A stretch of 64,000 nucleotides of DNA. It comes from Ureibacillus yapensis (GTDB taxonomy: Bacteria; Bacillota; Bacilli; Bacillales_A; Planococcaceae). The notes beneath the pieces are model-generated. The model had not been told where the DNA came from. It saw only the letters and a program-made list of their open reading frames with translations, and did no database searches. The translations under genes were made by a program, and so were the position numbers. Location of the stretch: the NCBI RefSeq assembly GCF_003515775.1, contig NZ_QWEI01000002.1, forward strand, positions 310,001 to 374,000. Reading direction: 5' to 3'. Positions 1-10,292 of this stretch are shown piece by piece (within the stretch, counting starts at the first letter, position 1; each line of letters starts with the position of its first letter).

Positions 1-160
1 TTTCTGCATTTTGTAATTTTTGATGGCAATATTGGGATAATTCCATCCCTTTTTTATACAAATCAATCGCTTCCTCCAAAGGCACGTCCCCTTGTTCGAG
101 TTTACGCACGATTTCTTCTAGTTCTGACATGCTTTGGGCAAATGGCTGTTGGTTCTCCAC
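1..160 (-). CDS. xseB: Exodeoxyribonuclease VII small subunit (N-terminal part)
   Basis: Small subunit of the exonuclease that degrades single-stranded DNA to oligonucleotides together with XseA. The reading frame begins at a GTG (158-160) with a GGAGG ribosome site at 171-175 and reads MENQQPFAQSMSELEEIV..., followed by the typical LEQGDVPLEEAIDLYKKG helix pair of the family. About 53 residues are visible; the C-terminus lies beyond the window edge. It starts 3 bases after the xseA stop, so the two subunits are co-translated, as in B. subtilis. The in-frame ATG a few codons later is less well placed against the ribosome site. Confidence 0.93.
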   Translation of the reverse strand, partial: MENQQPFAQSMSELEEIVRKLEQGDVPLEEAIDLYKKGMELSQYCHQKLQNAE

Positions 161-163
161 TTT

Positions 164-1516
164 TTATTTCCCTCCTTTTTGGTCGGTGATTGATACGATT
201 TTGGCCTGCGCCACTCCATCATGGAAATGAATAGAAATTTCATCATCGCGAGAAATTTTTGAGATTGAATTAACCACTTCGTCTTCTTTATAAGCAACAC
301 TATAACCCCTTGTCATTATCGCCAAAGGATTCAGTGCTTGGAGTGTACGAACATTGGATAAATATTGATCTTTTTTCTTATCTAGATGCTGTGAAATCGA
401 TCGTGATAGCAATCTTGTCAATTGTTCAATTTGTTTGTAGTTCGATTGAATCTCATTTTGCGGAGAATGCAATTTGATTGTGCTCTCCAATTTTTGAAGT
501 TCACTTGTTTTTTTCATCAAAAACATCTGGGATGCCCTTCCGAGCTGCATATCCAATTGAATAATCCGCTCTGTAAAAGGACGATAAAGACGTTCCGGTG
601 TTGCTAATGGATAAGCATTTTGCAGTTTATTTAAACGGCTTCTTTCGTATTGCAGCCTGGATGACATCATTTGGTGCAGTTGGGATCTTGAGCTCAAAAT
701 CCGCTGAATCAATTCCTGCTGGTTCGGTACTGCCAGTTCTGCGGCCGCTGTCGGAGTAGGCGCACGCAAATCCGCGACAAAATCAGCAATTGTTGTATCC
801 GTTTCATGCCCTACCGCACTAATGATTGGTATGCGGCTCTCGAAAATTGCCCGGGCAACGATTTCTTCATTAAACGCCCATAAATCCTCAATTGAACCTC
901 CACCGCGTCCCACGATTAAGACGTCACAGAATTGCTGTTTGTTCGCTAACTGTATATTTCCAACAATATTAGGGGCTGCATGATCACCCTGCACAACTGT
1001 TGGATAAATTAGGATTTCCGTTTGTGGGTAGCGTCGTGAAATGGTTGTGCAAATATCCCGGATGGCGGCTCCTGTTGTTGCCGTCAGTACACCAACCGTT
1101 TTCGGGAATGCTGGAATGGGCTGTTTAAAATTCGGGTTAAATAAACCTTCTTTTTGCAGTTTTTCTTTCAATTGATTAAACGCCACGAACAAACCGCCTA
1201 TGCCATCCGGTTCCATGACATTTGCATAAAGCTGGTAGTTCCCCGAAGCTTCATAAACGGAAACTTCCCCTCGGATATAAACTTGCATCCCCTCTTCAGG
1301 CCTGAATTTCAATTTACTTGCCTGGGTACGGAACATGGCAGCATTTATTCGGGCCCCATCGTCTTTCAGCGTAAAGTAGATATGCCCTGAAGTATGTATT
1401 TTGACATTCGATAATTCCCCTTTTACGTAGACTTCACGCAAATGCGGATCTGCATCAAATTTTCTTTTAATATATTTTGTTAGTGCTTTTACCGTTAAAT
1501 AAGAAGACGCTGACAT
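164..1516 (-). CDS. xseA: Exodeoxyribonuclease VII large subunit
   Basis: Catalytic subunit of exonuclease VII, cytoplasmic, acting in mismatch repair and DNA damage tolerance. The 450-residue protein has the N-terminal OB-fold (about residues 5-100, with the VYVKGELSNVKIHTSGHIYF stretch), the central nuclease domain with the conserved RGGGSIEDLWAFNEE motif (about residue 203) and AVGHETDTTIADFVADLRAPTP, then a long coiled-coil that binds XseB. Length is normal for the family. ATG start with GAAGGAG eight bases upstream. It lies downstream of folD after a 154-bp gap that contains a long inverted repeat. Confidence 0.97.
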   Translation of the reverse strand: MSASSYLTVKALTKYIKRKFDADPHLREVYVKGELSNVKIHTSGHIYFTLKDDGARINAAMFRTQASKLKFRPEEGMQVYIRGEVSVYEASGNYQLYANVMEPDGIGGLFVAFNQLKEKLQKEGLFNPNFKQPIPAFPKTVGVLTATTGAAIRDICTTISRRYPQTEILIYPTVVQGDHAAPNIVGNIQLANKQQFCDVLIVGRGGGSIEDLWAFNEEIVARAIFESRIPIISAVGHETDTTIADFVADLRAPTPTAAAELAVPNQQELIQRILSSRSQLHQMMSSRLQYERSRLNKLQNAYPLATPERLYRPFTERIIQLDMQLGRASQMFLMKKTSELQKLESTIKLHSPQNEIQSNYKQIEQLTRLLSRSISQHLDKKKDQYLSNVRTLQALNPLAIMTRGYSVAYKEDEVVNSISKISRDDEISIHFHDGVAQAKIVSITDQKGGK

Positions 1517-1558
1517 TGACTCGGCTCCTTCTTTCGATTAGATTTCATTCCAAAAGAA

Positions 1559-1652
1559 AAGCTGTTTCTCTATACATCATTCTCCCTGATGAGTGAATGG
1601 ATGTTTTAAGCGGAAGTTTATATGTATACTCATCCGCGCAGAAAAACAGCTT
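1559..1652. repeat. Long imperfect inverted repeat between folD and xseA
   Basis: Arms at 1559-1577 (AAGCTGTTTCTCTATACAT) and 1622-1652 (ATGTATACTC... AGAAAAACAGCTT) pair over two blocks separated by an unpaired CATCCGCGC bulge. On the minus strand the distal arm ends in a T-rich CTTTTCTTTT, so it could act as a weak terminator or RNA processing site inside the folD-xseA transcript. No coding sequence fits this gap. Confidence 0.55.
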
Positions 1653-1670
1653 CAGTTTCTTATATATATT

Positions 1671-2546
1671 TTACATGTTTTTAGATGATTTGTCCTGTGA
1701 AAGCGATTTTTCGGCTGATTGAACCGTATTAAATAGCAGCATCGTTATCGTCATTGGTCCAACGCCACCGGGAACAGGAGTGATATGGGACGCAACTTGC
1801 TCTACTTCCGCAAAATGGACATCCCCTATTAATTTGTTATTGTCGTCTCGGTTAATCCCAACGTCAATAACGACAGCACCAGGTTTTATGTGCTCTTTTG
1901 TAATAAAATTCGGCTGTCCAACAGCAGCAATTAGAATATCGGCTTGTCTCGTAAAGGACGGCAGGTCTTTTGTTTTTGAATGTGTATATGTAACAGTGGC
2001 ATCTTTTTGAAGAAGCAGTTGTCCCATTGGCTTTCCTACAATGTGGCTGCGGCCCACAATCACTGCATGTTTGCCGGCAATGTCAATGCCAGAGTATTCA
2101 AGCAGCTTCATCACTCCAAAAGGAGTACAAGGCAAAAATGTTTCTTGGCCCAGAATCATTCTCCCGACACTTATTGGCGAAAAACCATCCACATCTTTTT
2201 CAGGCGAAATCGTTGCAATGACTTTGTCTTCATCAATATGTTTTGGCAGTGGCAGCTGCACCAAGATTCCATGGATGCTTTCGCGAGTATTCAGTGACCG
2301 AATTTGATCAAGCAATTCCTCTTCCGACACTTCTTCAGGCAATTTAATCAGCTCGGAATAAATTCCGATTGCTTCGCAGGATTTTTGTTTATTTCGCACA
2401 TACGTTTGTGAAGCAGGATTTTCTCCCACTAAAATGACCGCTAAACCCGGAGTAACACCCTGTTCTTTTAACTCTGCCACTCGTTTTTCGACAGATTTGC
2501 GGATTTCTTGTCCAATTTCTTTACCATTGATAATTACAGCCGACAT
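1671..2546 (-). CDS. folD: Bifunctional methylene-THF dehydrogenase/methenyl-THF cyclohydrolase
   Basis: Interconverts 5,10-methylene-, 5,10-methenyl- and 10-formyl-tetrahydrofolate with NADP, feeding purine and fMet synthesis. The 291-residue protein shows the catalytic Tyr49-x3-Lys53 pair in TYVRNKQKSCEAIGI, the folate-site PEKDVDGFSP and PCTPFGVMKLLEY segments, the dinucleotide-binding VVGRSHIVGKPMGQLLL and the terminal PGGVGPMTITML signature. Normal length. ATG start with AAAGGAAG upstream; it follows nusB by 24 bp, giving the classical nusB-folD-xseA-xseB order. It shares one-carbon metabolism with gcvT and the 5-formyl-THF cyclo-ligase found elsewhere in this window. Confidence 0.97.
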   Translation of the reverse strand: MSAVIINGKEIGQEIRKSVEKRVAELKEQGVTPGLAVILVGENPASQTYVRNKQKSCEAIGIYSELIKLPEEVSEEELLDQIRSLNTRESIHGILVQLPLPKHIDEDKVIATISPEKDVDGFSPISVGRMILGQETFLPCTPFGVMKLLEYSGIDIAGKHAVIVGRSHIVGKPMGQLLLQKDATVTYTHSKTKDLPSFTRQADILIAAVGQPNFITKEHIKPGAVVIDVGINRDDNNKLIGDVHFAEVEQVASHITPVPGGVGPMTITMLLFNTVQSAEKSLSQDKSSKNM

Positions 2547-2570
2547 TTTTGATACTTCCTTTCATGATGA

Positions 2571-2957
2571 CTATTGTTCTGTGAATTTTGAGAGTACACC
2601 ATTTACAAATTTGCTTGATTTTTCGTCACCGAAAGTTTTGCAAAGTTCGATTGCTTCGTTTAATACAACCCGGCTTGGAGCATCTTGCATATATTGTAAT
2701 TCGTATACCGCCATTCTTAGTATAGTTCTTTCGATTTTAGGCAATCGGCCCAATGACCAATTTTCGAGGTTTTTTGTTAGTTGGTCATCAATTTCCTGTT
2801 GATTTTCAGTCACACCATGTACCAGCTGCTCAAAAAATAAGTCCGATTCCTCTTCTTCTAGTACGTGGCCAATTGCTTCCTGTAGTGTTAGATCGATTGT
2901 GTTATCTAACTGAAACAGTACTTGCACAGCTTTTTCGCGCGCATCATGTCGTTTCAT
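2571..2957 (-). CDS. nusB: Transcription antitermination factor NusB
   Basis: Binds boxA RNA with S10 (NusE) and promotes antitermination in rRNA operons. The 128-residue all-helical protein starts with the basic RNA-binding MKRHDAREKAVQVLFQLD helix and continues to the conserved DAPSRVVLNEAIELCKTFG and KFVNGVLSKF segments. The open frame extends 13 codons further upstream, but the ATG at 2955-2957 is chosen because GAAGGAG lies 8 bases before it and the family begins here. First gene of the nusB-folD-xseA-xseB string; yqhY, its usual upstream neighbour, is separated by glpK and tlp. Confidence 0.95.
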   Translation of the reverse strand: MKRHDAREKAVQVLFQLDNTIDLTLQEAIGHVLEEEESDLFFEQLVHGVTENQQEIDDQLTKNLENWSLGRLPKIERTILRMAVYELQYMQDAPSRVVLNEAIELCKTFGDEKSSKFVNGVLSKFTEQ

Positions 2958-3137
2958 GCATAAATCTCCTTCATTTGTAACATTAGTCCCTATCATAACA
3001 TATTTTATCTTACTCTACACAGCTTCAAACAAAGTTGCTAAAATTTAATCCAAATCAATTATATTTTAACAATATTGATTTAATATGAAATGGACTTCTA
3101 GAAATGATTCACCTAAAATTGGGAGGAGGTGGTAAAT

Positions 3138-3740
3138 ATGAGGTACTGGATTATCTATTTAGTGATTGCATTCTTTTTGGGAGTAGTACTGGCAATTTTT
3201 GAATGGCCGTTCTGGATTGCTGTTGTTTTCTTAATGGCCATTTCGTTTATTTTTATAGGTGAAATGCTTTACACAATATACATAAGCCAGAACAGCAAAA
3301 GAGTTGCAAAATTTATAAAAAGCAAACAAAAAGAGCCGATTTACCGATATGTTTATATGCAGGGCCATGGTTCGAAGGAAGATCAAATTGAAGCCATTGA
3401 TGCTATATTGCATAAATACAAGCAACCCCATATTCAGCATTACTATCGGTGTCTTCAGTTCATATTGAAAGAACGGTATGAACTTGCCCTGGAGGAAGCA
3501 AATCAAATTAACAAAGAACCTCTCATGACCTATAGCAATGCGCTGGTTTTTGCCCAAATGGGTAAAGAAACAGAAGCGCTTGCTTATTCCTTTAGCAAGG
3601 TTTGGATGCAGGAGTCCATATTGGCATCTGTTGCCAGGACTAAGCATGACCGCATATCTTTTGAACGCCATGCGCAGGCTGCCATTGACTCTTCACGCGG
3701 CGTCCAACGATTAAGTTTAATTTATGCTTTTAACAATTAG
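3138..3740 (+). CDS. Membrane-anchored protein of unknown function
   Basis: I do not recognise the family. The roughly 200-residue protein has two adjacent hydrophobic segments at the N-terminus (about residues 2-25 and 28-50), a basic stretch, then a soluble helical region that could be TPR-like (YYRCLQFILKERYELALEEANQI, then MTYSNALVFAQMGKETEALAY). The ATG at 3138 is preferred over the in-frame GTG at 3129 because GGAGGAGG ends just before the GTG and is correctly spaced for the ATG. It is a single-gene + strand unit inserted between nusB and glpK, ending at a strong bidirectional terminator. A scaffold role at the membrane is only inference. Confidence 0.8.
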   Translation: MRYWIIYLVIAFFLGVVLAIFEWPFWIAVVFLMAISFIFIGEMLYTIYISQNSKRVAKFIKSKQKEPIYRYVYMQGHGSKEDQIEAIDAILHKYKQPHIQHYYRCLQFILKERYELALEEANQINKEPLMTYSNALVFAQMGKETEALAYSFSKVWMQESILASVARTKHDRISFERHAQAAIDSSRGVQRLSLIYAFNN

Positions 3741-3743
3741 CAA

Positions 3744-3780
3744 AAATAGCCCCCTCATCCTTAGCGAGGGGCTATTTTTT
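3744..3780. terminator. Bidirectional terminator between the 3138 gene and glpK
   Basis: Stem ATAGCCCCCTC/GAGGGGCTAT with a short loop, followed by T6 on the plus strand and TTTTT on the minus strand. It can end both convergent genes. Confidence 0.85.
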
Positions 3781-3782
3781 AC

Positions 3783-5366
<1,584 letters not shown>

Positions 5367-5420
5367 TAAAATACAATGAACCTTTCATGAAAACTATGCT
5401 ATGTATTTCCTTACCCCCTC

Positions 5421-5457
5421 AAAGAAAAAAGGATATGCCTTTCCTGGACATATCCTT
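5421..5457 (-). terminator. Terminator after tlp
   Basis: Minus-strand hairpin AAGGATATG/CATATCCTT followed by TTTTTTCTTT, 35 bp after the tlp stop codon. Confidence 0.8.
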
Positions 5458-5492
5458 ACTTTTCCCTTATGTGAAACATCAAGGAAGCAAAA

Positions 5493-5720
5493 TTATTGCT
5501 CTCTGTGAGCAGCTTCGTCTTTTATTTCTTCTCTAAATCCTTCAAGCGCTTGTTTGCGGCGATCATTTTTGGACTGGATCTTTGCTTTTTCCTCTTCGCT
5601 TGAGAAAGCCATTGTTTCTTCAGCAGCTTCAATGTTCTCCAATGTATTCTGTACCATTGCCTGCAATTTTTCTACATTGTCCGAACGATCATCACGATTG
5701 GGTTTCTGATGTTTAGCCAT
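5493..5720 (-). CDS. tlp: Small acid-soluble spore protein Tlp
   Basis: Thioredoxin-like minor spore protein made in the forespore. The 75-residue sequence has the family signature DDRSDNVEKLQAMVQNTLENIEAAEE and the charged C-terminus FREEIKDEAAHR; it aligns end to end with B. subtilis Tlp. The ATG at 5718-5720 is chosen over an upstream in-frame codon because AGGAGG lies 7 bases before it. Very low in hydrophobic residues, no signal peptide. Monocistronic, with a candidate forespore sigma-G promoter upstream and its own terminator. It is direct evidence that this organism sporulates or recently did. Confidence 0.95.
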   Translation of the reverse strand: MAKHQKPNRDDRSDNVEKLQAMVQNTLENIEAAEETMAFSSEEEKAKIQSKNDRRKQALEGFREEIKDEAAHREQ

Positions 5721-5757
5721 AGTTATTCCTCCTGCCATCTTTTTAAAAATACGTCTA

Positions 5758-5787
5758 TAGTTTGGTTTCTTTAGAATCGTTTATACA
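5758..5787 (-). promoter_or_regulatory. Putative sigma-G promoter of tlp
   Basis: Minus strand TGTATA (5782-5787), 17 bp, CAAACTA (5758-5764). This is one mismatch per box from the B. subtilis sigma-G consensus TGAATA/CATACTA and lies about 40 bp upstream of the start codon of a spore gene. Confidence 0.6.
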
Positions 5788-5820
5788 CGAATTTTCGATT
5801 ACTTTGCTAAAGCGAAAAAA

Positions 5821-5856
5821 AGAAAAAACCACAAAAGTTTGTAGCTTTTGTGGCTT
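5821..5856 (-). terminator. Terminator after yqhY
   Basis: Minus-strand hairpin CCACAAAAG/CTTTTGTGG followed by TTTTTTCTTTTTTT, about 20 bp after the Asp23-family gene. Confidence 0.85.
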
Positions 5857-5876
5857 TAAATATTCACAATATCAAC

Positions 5877-6281
5877 TTATTCTTCTTCTTTTGCATTTTC
5901 AAATTGAATGGCAGTAATATGCACGTTTACTTCATTCGTATCAATTGAAGTCATATTAAAGATTGCCTGTCTGATTACGCTTTGAACTTCTTTCGCAACT
6001 TTCGGAATGGAATAGCCGTATTTAACGGAACAATAGACGTCAATGACAATCTGTCCTTCTTCTCCAATTGTTGCTTTAACACCTTTGGAATGCACTTTTT
6101 TCCCCAAGCGTTCTGCAACGCCTGATGCAAAATTCCCTATTGTCGCTGCTACACCCTCAATCTCCGTTGTTGCTATTCCTGCTATAACTTCGATTACCTC
6201 AGGTGCTACTTCAATTTGACCAAGTTCTTCTTTGCCAGAAGGAGTTGGTTGTACGAAAGCTTTTGCTACTTTCTCAGCCAT
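5877..6281 (-). CDS. yqhY: Asp23/Gls24 family envelope stress response protein (YqhY-like)
   Basis: Member of the Asp23/Gls24 (DUF322) family. The core runs from LGQIEVAPEVIEVIAGIATTEIEGVAA to the KYGYSIPKVAKEVQSVIRQAIFNMTS amphipathic region; about 134 residues. In B. subtilis yqhY sits directly after accB-accC and affects acetyl-CoA carboxylase homeostasis; here the same order holds except that a luciferase-like gene separates it from accC. The second of two clustered ATG codons is chosen because GAGAGG is adjacent to the first ATG and properly spaced for the second. No membrane segment seen. Confidence 0.9.
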   Translation of the reverse strand: MAEKVAKAFVQPTPSGKEELGQIEVAPEVIEVIAGIATTEIEGVAATIGNFASGVAERLGKKVHSKGVKATIGEEGQIVIDVYCSVKYGYSIPKVAKEVQSVIRQAIFNMTSIDTNEVNVHITAIQFENAKEEE

Positions 6282-6414
6282 CTTCTTCATCCTCTCTTAC
6301 TTGATAAATCTCGGGTTTCCTTTCCTGTGAAAACACGAGTTTACAAAGACTTCTATTCTCATTAATTATACACTATTCTTTTCCAAAAGGCTGTAGCTGA
6401 ATGCATCTTCTTTC

Positions 6415-7395
6415 TCAGGAATCCTTCCAGACCTTGGACAGCAGTTCAAATGATTTTTTGCGTTTTTTCTGATCAAATATTGGGCTGTTCACCATTAGCT
6501 CATCCATTTCGCGGTGGCGCATAAATTCAGCCAATTGCCCGTAGACTGTTTCGCTTGAACCAAAGAATGTATATTTTAATTGTTGCATTACGGCTTTCTT
6601 TTCATGTTCTGACCAAATTTCGGACATATCTCTCGGCGGCAAAGCTTTTCCTCTTTTCCCTTTGATCATTCCCAGGAATTGCTGGAATAAGGTACTCGCC
6701 AAAAACTCGGCCTCTTCATCCGAATCGGCAACAATGGCATTGATGGCCACCATGGCATACGGCTGTTCCAGCACGTTTGAAGGTGTGAAGTTTCTGCGGT
6801 AGGTATTTAAAGCATCGTCCAGCAAGTCAGGTGCAAAGTGACTTGCAAAAGAATATGGCAATCCCAGTCGGCCGGCGAGTTGTGCACTATACAAACTGGA
6901 CCCCAATAACCATACCGGAATATCCATGCCTTTCCCTGGAACCGCAATTACCGGTCGCTCGACATTCTCAAAATAGCCCATTAATTCATCCACCAGTCGA
7001 TCAAATTCATAAGCTCCCCGATCATCTCTTCGCAATGCACGTGCTGTCAACATATCGGAACCAGGCGCCCTTCCCAACCCTAGATCGATTCTTCCAGGGT
7101 ACATGGATTCCAGCGTTCCAAATTGCTCTGCCACAACCAAAGGAGAATGATTCGGCAGCATAATACCACCGGATCCCACTCGAATCGTGGTCGTCGCTGC
7201 AGCCAAAAAACCGATTAAGACGGCTGTCGCGGAACTGGCAATTCCTTGCATATTATGATGTTCCGCCACCCAATAGCGGTGATATCCATAGCTTTCTGCT
7301 GCTTGAATCAACTCCCGGCTGTTTTGAAACGAATCAGCCGGTGTCCCGCCTTCCAATACAGGCGCTAAATCAAGCACTGACAATTTAGGCAACAA
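6415..7395 (-). CDS. Luciferase-like (LLM class) flavin-dependent oxidoreductase
   Basis: FMN-dependent monooxygenase with a TIM-barrel luciferase-like domain over its whole length (about 326 residues). Typical segments are [19 protein letters not shown] at the start, [36 protein letters not shown] and [10 protein letters not shown]. Its natural substrate cannot be read from sequence. The frame is open further upstream, but a TTG at 7393-7395 (or the next TTG) gives the family N-terminus and has AAGGGGAG 6-9 bases before it. It interrupts the conserved accC-yqhY linkage, so it is an insertion relative to the B. subtilis order. Confidence 0.9.
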   Translation of the reverse strand: MLPKLSVLDLAPVLEGGTPADSFQNSRELIQAAESYGYHRYWVAEHHNMQGIASSATAVLIGFLAAATTTIRVGSGGIMLPNHSPLVVAEQFGTLESMYPGRIDLGLGRAPGSDMLTARALRRDDRGAYEFDRLVDELMGYFENVERPVIAVPGKGMDIPVWLLGSSLYSAQLAGRLGLPYSFASHFAPDLLDDALNTYRRNFTPSNVLEQPYAMVAINAIVADSDEEAEFLASTLFQQFLGMIKGKRGKALPPRDMSEIWSEHEKKAVMQQLKYTFFGSSETVYGQLAEFMRHREMDELMVNSPIFDQKKRKKSFELLSKVWKDS

Positions 7396-7607
7396 AGTAC
7401 TCTCCCCTTTCCAATCTCTTATAAGTATAATCGGAATTCGATGAGTTATCATTTAATTGAACTTTCATTTACTAACAGGCTTATATTAAATCCAGTTAGC
7501 CAACAGCTTTTATAACCATTTTATATCAACCAGACCATTTAAATTGAAATGAAGGTTCAGTGCTATACGATGGAAATTTTTCTAATCCACCCTAAAATTT
7601 TGAACAT

Positions 7608-7639
7608 AAAAAACCTCCTGATCGATTAGGATCAGGAGG
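7608..7639 (-). terminator. Terminator after accC
   Basis: Minus-strand stem CCTCCTGATC/GATCAGGAGG with a six-base loop, followed by TTTTTTATG. It closes the accB-accC operon before the luciferase-like gene. Confidence 0.88.
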
Positions 7640-7675
7640 CAGCTTAAAATTATTTTGTTCGCCCGGTTGAATTTT

Positions 7676-9061
7676 TTATTCGCCGGCTGGAGTTTCTTCT
7701 TTTTTGGCTGTTTGCAAAATATCGTTCTCTTCAAGGAATTTTGTATTGAACTTTCCGGATTGGAACACTTCATTGTTCATTAACGCATGATGGAATGGAA
7801 TTGTGGTATTGATACCAGGTCCATCCACTTCAAATTCACTTAAAGCACGGCTCATTTTAGCAATGGCTTCCTCACGGGAATCCGCATGAACAATTAATTT
7901 CGCAACCATTGAATCATAATATGGCGGAATTGTATATCCGGCATATACAGCCGAATCAACCCGTACACCGAATCCGCCTGGCGTGATATACGTATCAACT
8001 GTTCCTGCTGAAGGCATAAAGTTTTTATATGCATTTTCGGCATTGATGCGGCATTCAATTGCCCAACCATTGATTTTGATATCCTCTTGCGTGAAAGGAA
8101 GCGGTTCTCCTGCAGCAATTTTTAATTGTTGCTGTACCAAATCCACGCCCGTAATCATTTCCGTTACAGGGTGTTCTACTTGGATTCGTGTATTCATTTC
8201 CATGAAATAAAATTGATCCGCTTGATAGTCATAGATAAATTCGATTGTACCCGCGCCTTCGTAATCGCAAGCTTGCGCCGCTTTCACCGCAGCCGCTCCC
8301 ATTTCGGCACGTCTTTCTTCAGACAGTGCAGGAGACGGTGCTTCTTCCACCAACTTTTGCATACGTCGTTGAACGGTACAATCGCGCTCGCCTAGATGCA
8401 CAACGTTGCCATGTGCATCAGCTAATACCTGGATTTCGCAATGACGGAAGTATTCAATGAACTTTTCCAGATAGACGCCCGGATTGCCAAAGGCTGCAGC
8501 AGCTTCTTTCTGTGTAATTTCAATGCCCTTAACCAGATCTTCTTCCGTACGAGCTACACGGATTCCTTTTCCGCCGCCGCCCGCTGTAGCTTTTATGATT
8601 ACCGGATAGCCGATTTCACTTGCCCATTTTTTGCCTGTTTCGATATCCGGAACAATGCCTGTCCCAGGAACAAGCGGAACACCGGCTTCTTCCATCGTAC
8701 TGCGTGCAACGTCTTTTATGCCCATAATTTTAATTGAATCAGAAGATGGACCGATGAATTTAATGCCAACATGCTCACAGCTTTCCGCAAAATCCGCATT
8801 CTCCGCCAAGAAACCATAGCCTGGGTGGATTCCATCTACACCGGTTTTTTGGGCAACACCCAAGACCGCCGGGAAACTCAAGTAAGAATCCTTGGATAAT
8901 TTTGGACCAATGCAATAAGCTTCGTCTGCTAATTTCACATGCAGCGCTTCACGATCTGCTTCTGAATATACTGCTACAGTTTCAATCCCGAGCTCTTTAC
9001 ACGCACGGATAATTCGTACCGCAATTTCGCCGCGGTTTGCAATCAATACTTTTTTCATCAT
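7676..9061 (-). CDS. accC: Acetyl-CoA carboxylase, biotin carboxylase subunit
   Basis: Carboxylates the biotin of AccB using ATP and bicarbonate, first step of fatty acid synthesis. The 461-residue protein shows the [23 protein letters not shown] start, the glycine-rich ATP-grasp loop [14 protein letters not shown] (about residue 160), [21 protein letters not shown] and the catalytic [20 protein letters not shown] segment. Normal length. Two consecutive ATG codons follow AAGGAGG. It lies 11 bp after accB, the standard accB-accC operon; accA and accD are not here. Confidence 0.98.
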   Translation of the reverse strand: MMKKVLIANRGEIAVRIIRACKELGIETVAVYSEADREALHVKLADEAYCIGPKLSKDSYLSFPAVLGVAQKTGVDGIHPGYGFLAENADFAESCEHVGIKFIGPSSDSIKIMGIKDVARSTMEEAGVPLVPGTGIVPDIETGKKWASEIGYPVIIKATAGGGGKGIRVARTEEDLVKGIEITQKEAAAAFGNPGVYLEKFIEYFRHCEIQVLADAHGNVVHLGERDCTVQRRMQKLVEEAPSPALSEERRAEMGAAAVKAAQACDYEGAGTIEFIYDYQADQFYFMEMNTRIQVEHPVTEMITGVDLVQQQLKIAAGEPLPFTQEDIKINGWAIECRINAENAYKNFMPSAGTVDTYITPGGFGVRVDSAVYAGYTIPPYYDSMVAKLIVHADSREEAIAKMSRALSEFEVDGPGINTTIPFHHALMNNEVFQSGKFNTKFLEENDILQTAKKEETPAGE

Positions 9062-9072
9062 TAAAGTCCTCC

Positions 9073-9576
9073 TTACTCAGGTTTCACTACGAATAATGGT
9101 TGACCATATTCAACCAATTGACCGTCTTGTACAAGAACTTCAACAATTTCACCTTTGATTTCTGCTTCTATTTCATTGAAAAGTTTCATTGCTTCAACGA
9201 TACATACAATCGTATCAGGGCTTACTTTGTCTCCTGCTTTTACGTATGCTGGAGCATCCGGAGATGGAGATTGATAAAATGTGCCGACCATCGGGGAAGT
9301 AATTTTATGTAATGACGAATCATTTACATTCACACTCGCAGTTTTTTCTTCTGTTTTTACTTCTATTGCTTTTGGCGCTTCAGCTGCTGCCGGTGCAGCG
9401 ACTGCAGTTTGTTGCACCACAGGAGCCGCTTCTTTTTTAGGAACTGCAACTTCCATTACAACGCCATTATTTTTTTTCAATTTTAGTTTGGCTCCATCGT
9501 TTTCATAGACAAATTCATCAATGGATGAAGCGTCTACCAACTTAATAATTTCTCTTAGTTCTTGAATTTTGAACAT
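9073..9576 (-). CDS. accB: Biotin carboxyl carrier protein of acetyl-CoA carboxylase
   Basis: Carrier subunit that swings biotin between AccC and the carboxyltransferase. The 167-residue protein has an N-terminal helix ([20 protein letters not shown]), an Ala/Pro-rich linker ([20 protein letters not shown]) and a C-terminal biotinyl domain with the biotinylation lysine in [18 protein letters not shown]. It is the first gene of accB-accC and sits immediately downstream of the spoIIIA cluster, as in B. subtilis. Confidence 0.98.
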   Translation of the reverse strand: MFKIQELREIIKLVDASSIDEFVYENDGAKLKLKKNNGVVMEVAVPKKEAAPVVQQTAVAAPAAAEAPKAIEVKTEEKTASVNVNDSSLHKITSPMVGTFYQSPSPDAPAYVKAGDKVSPDTIVCIVEAMKLFNEIEAEIKGEIVEVLVQDGQLVEYGQPLFVVKPE

Positions 9577-9668
9577 GAAAACACCCCTTATGTTTTATAA
9601 CTACAGTTACCATTTTATATTCTTTTGATTCATTTTTAAATACATAATTAAATTTTTCTAAGAAAATG

Positions 9669-9707
9669 CGAAAAACAGTGCTTTCGTTGTTATAACGAAG
9701 GCACTGT
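9669..9707 (-). terminator. Terminator after spoIIIAH
   Basis: Minus-strand stem ACAGTGCCTTCGTT/AACGAAAGCACTGT with loop ATAAC and one G-U pair, followed by TTTTTCGC. It separates the spoIIIA cluster from accB-accC. Confidence 0.82.
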
Positions 9708-9752
9708 ATAATAGTTTTGAATCAAAAGTTATATCAGAATATCTTTTTTGTT

Positions 9753-10292
9753 TTAATAGTAATTTGATTGGGCATTTACTGTTACATCTGCATTTTCAAG
9801 TTCCGTTTTTATAATATACACAATCTCATTTGCTTGCTGTTTCGTTAGCTGCTCATCACTGATGACTGAAACCGCGACTTTTTCTCCTTCAACTCGTACC
9901 AATGAATCGGCATAGCCTAGGGACTTGATCAGCATTTCCAGCATCGCTTCGGAAGATTCTTGTTTGATTAAGGCATTCATTTCATTAAATGCTTCATTTT
10001 TTTCTTCAGCCGACATTTCTTCTGATGCAATTTTTTGTGTAAGCTGCTCTCTAAGTTGGTCTCGCTCATTGCTTACTTCCATCCGCATTTCGTCAAAGAC
10101 GTAGCTTTCGGAAGTTGTAGCTGCAATTTCCTCTTCAGAAACACCTGTTAATGTGGTTTCCTGCAACGTGTCATCTGTAAAGATCGTTGTTAAGTCCACA
10201 TTTCGATTAGGTTCAAACACATAATATACTGAAATCACTGCCGCCAAACTTAATAACGTTAATAACCAAACGGTTCTTCTTTTTACTTTCAT
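9753..10292 (-). CDS. spoIIIAH: Stage III sporulation protein AH (SpoIIIAH)
   Basis: Mother-cell membrane protein whose extracellular ring domain docks with forespore SpoIIQ to form the feeding-tube channel. The 179-residue protein has one N-terminal membrane segment (VWLLTLLSLAAVISVYYVF), an acidic linker, a helical stretch and a C-terminal YscJ/FliF-type ring-building domain (ALIKQESSEAMLEMLIKSLGYADSLVRVEGEKVAVSVIS...). It is shorter than the B. subtilis protein of about 218 residues. It overlaps the spoIIIAG stop by 4 bases (ATGA), indicating coupling. Confidence 0.93.
   Translation of the reverse strand: MKVKRRTVWLLTLLSLAAVISVYYVFEPNRNVDLTTIFTDDTLQETTLTGVSEEEIAATTSESYVFDEMRMEVSNERDQLREQLTQKIASEEMSAEEKNEAFNEMNALIKQESSEAMLEMLIKSLGYADSLVRVEGEKVAVSVISDEQLTKQQANEIVYIIKTELENADVTVNAQSNYY

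Noticed and set aside
1780-2302. Four plus-strand open frames of 64-105 codons opposite folD
   Set aside because: They lie fully inside folD on the other strand, lack ribosome sites and have no recognisable protein features.
3129-3137. GTG at 3129 as start of the unknown membrane protein
   Set aside because: It overlaps the GGAGGAGG ribosome site itself; the ATG nine bases later is correctly spaced.
7582-7773. 63-codon minus-strand frame at the accC end
   Set aside because: It overlaps accC in another frame and includes the accC terminator hairpin.
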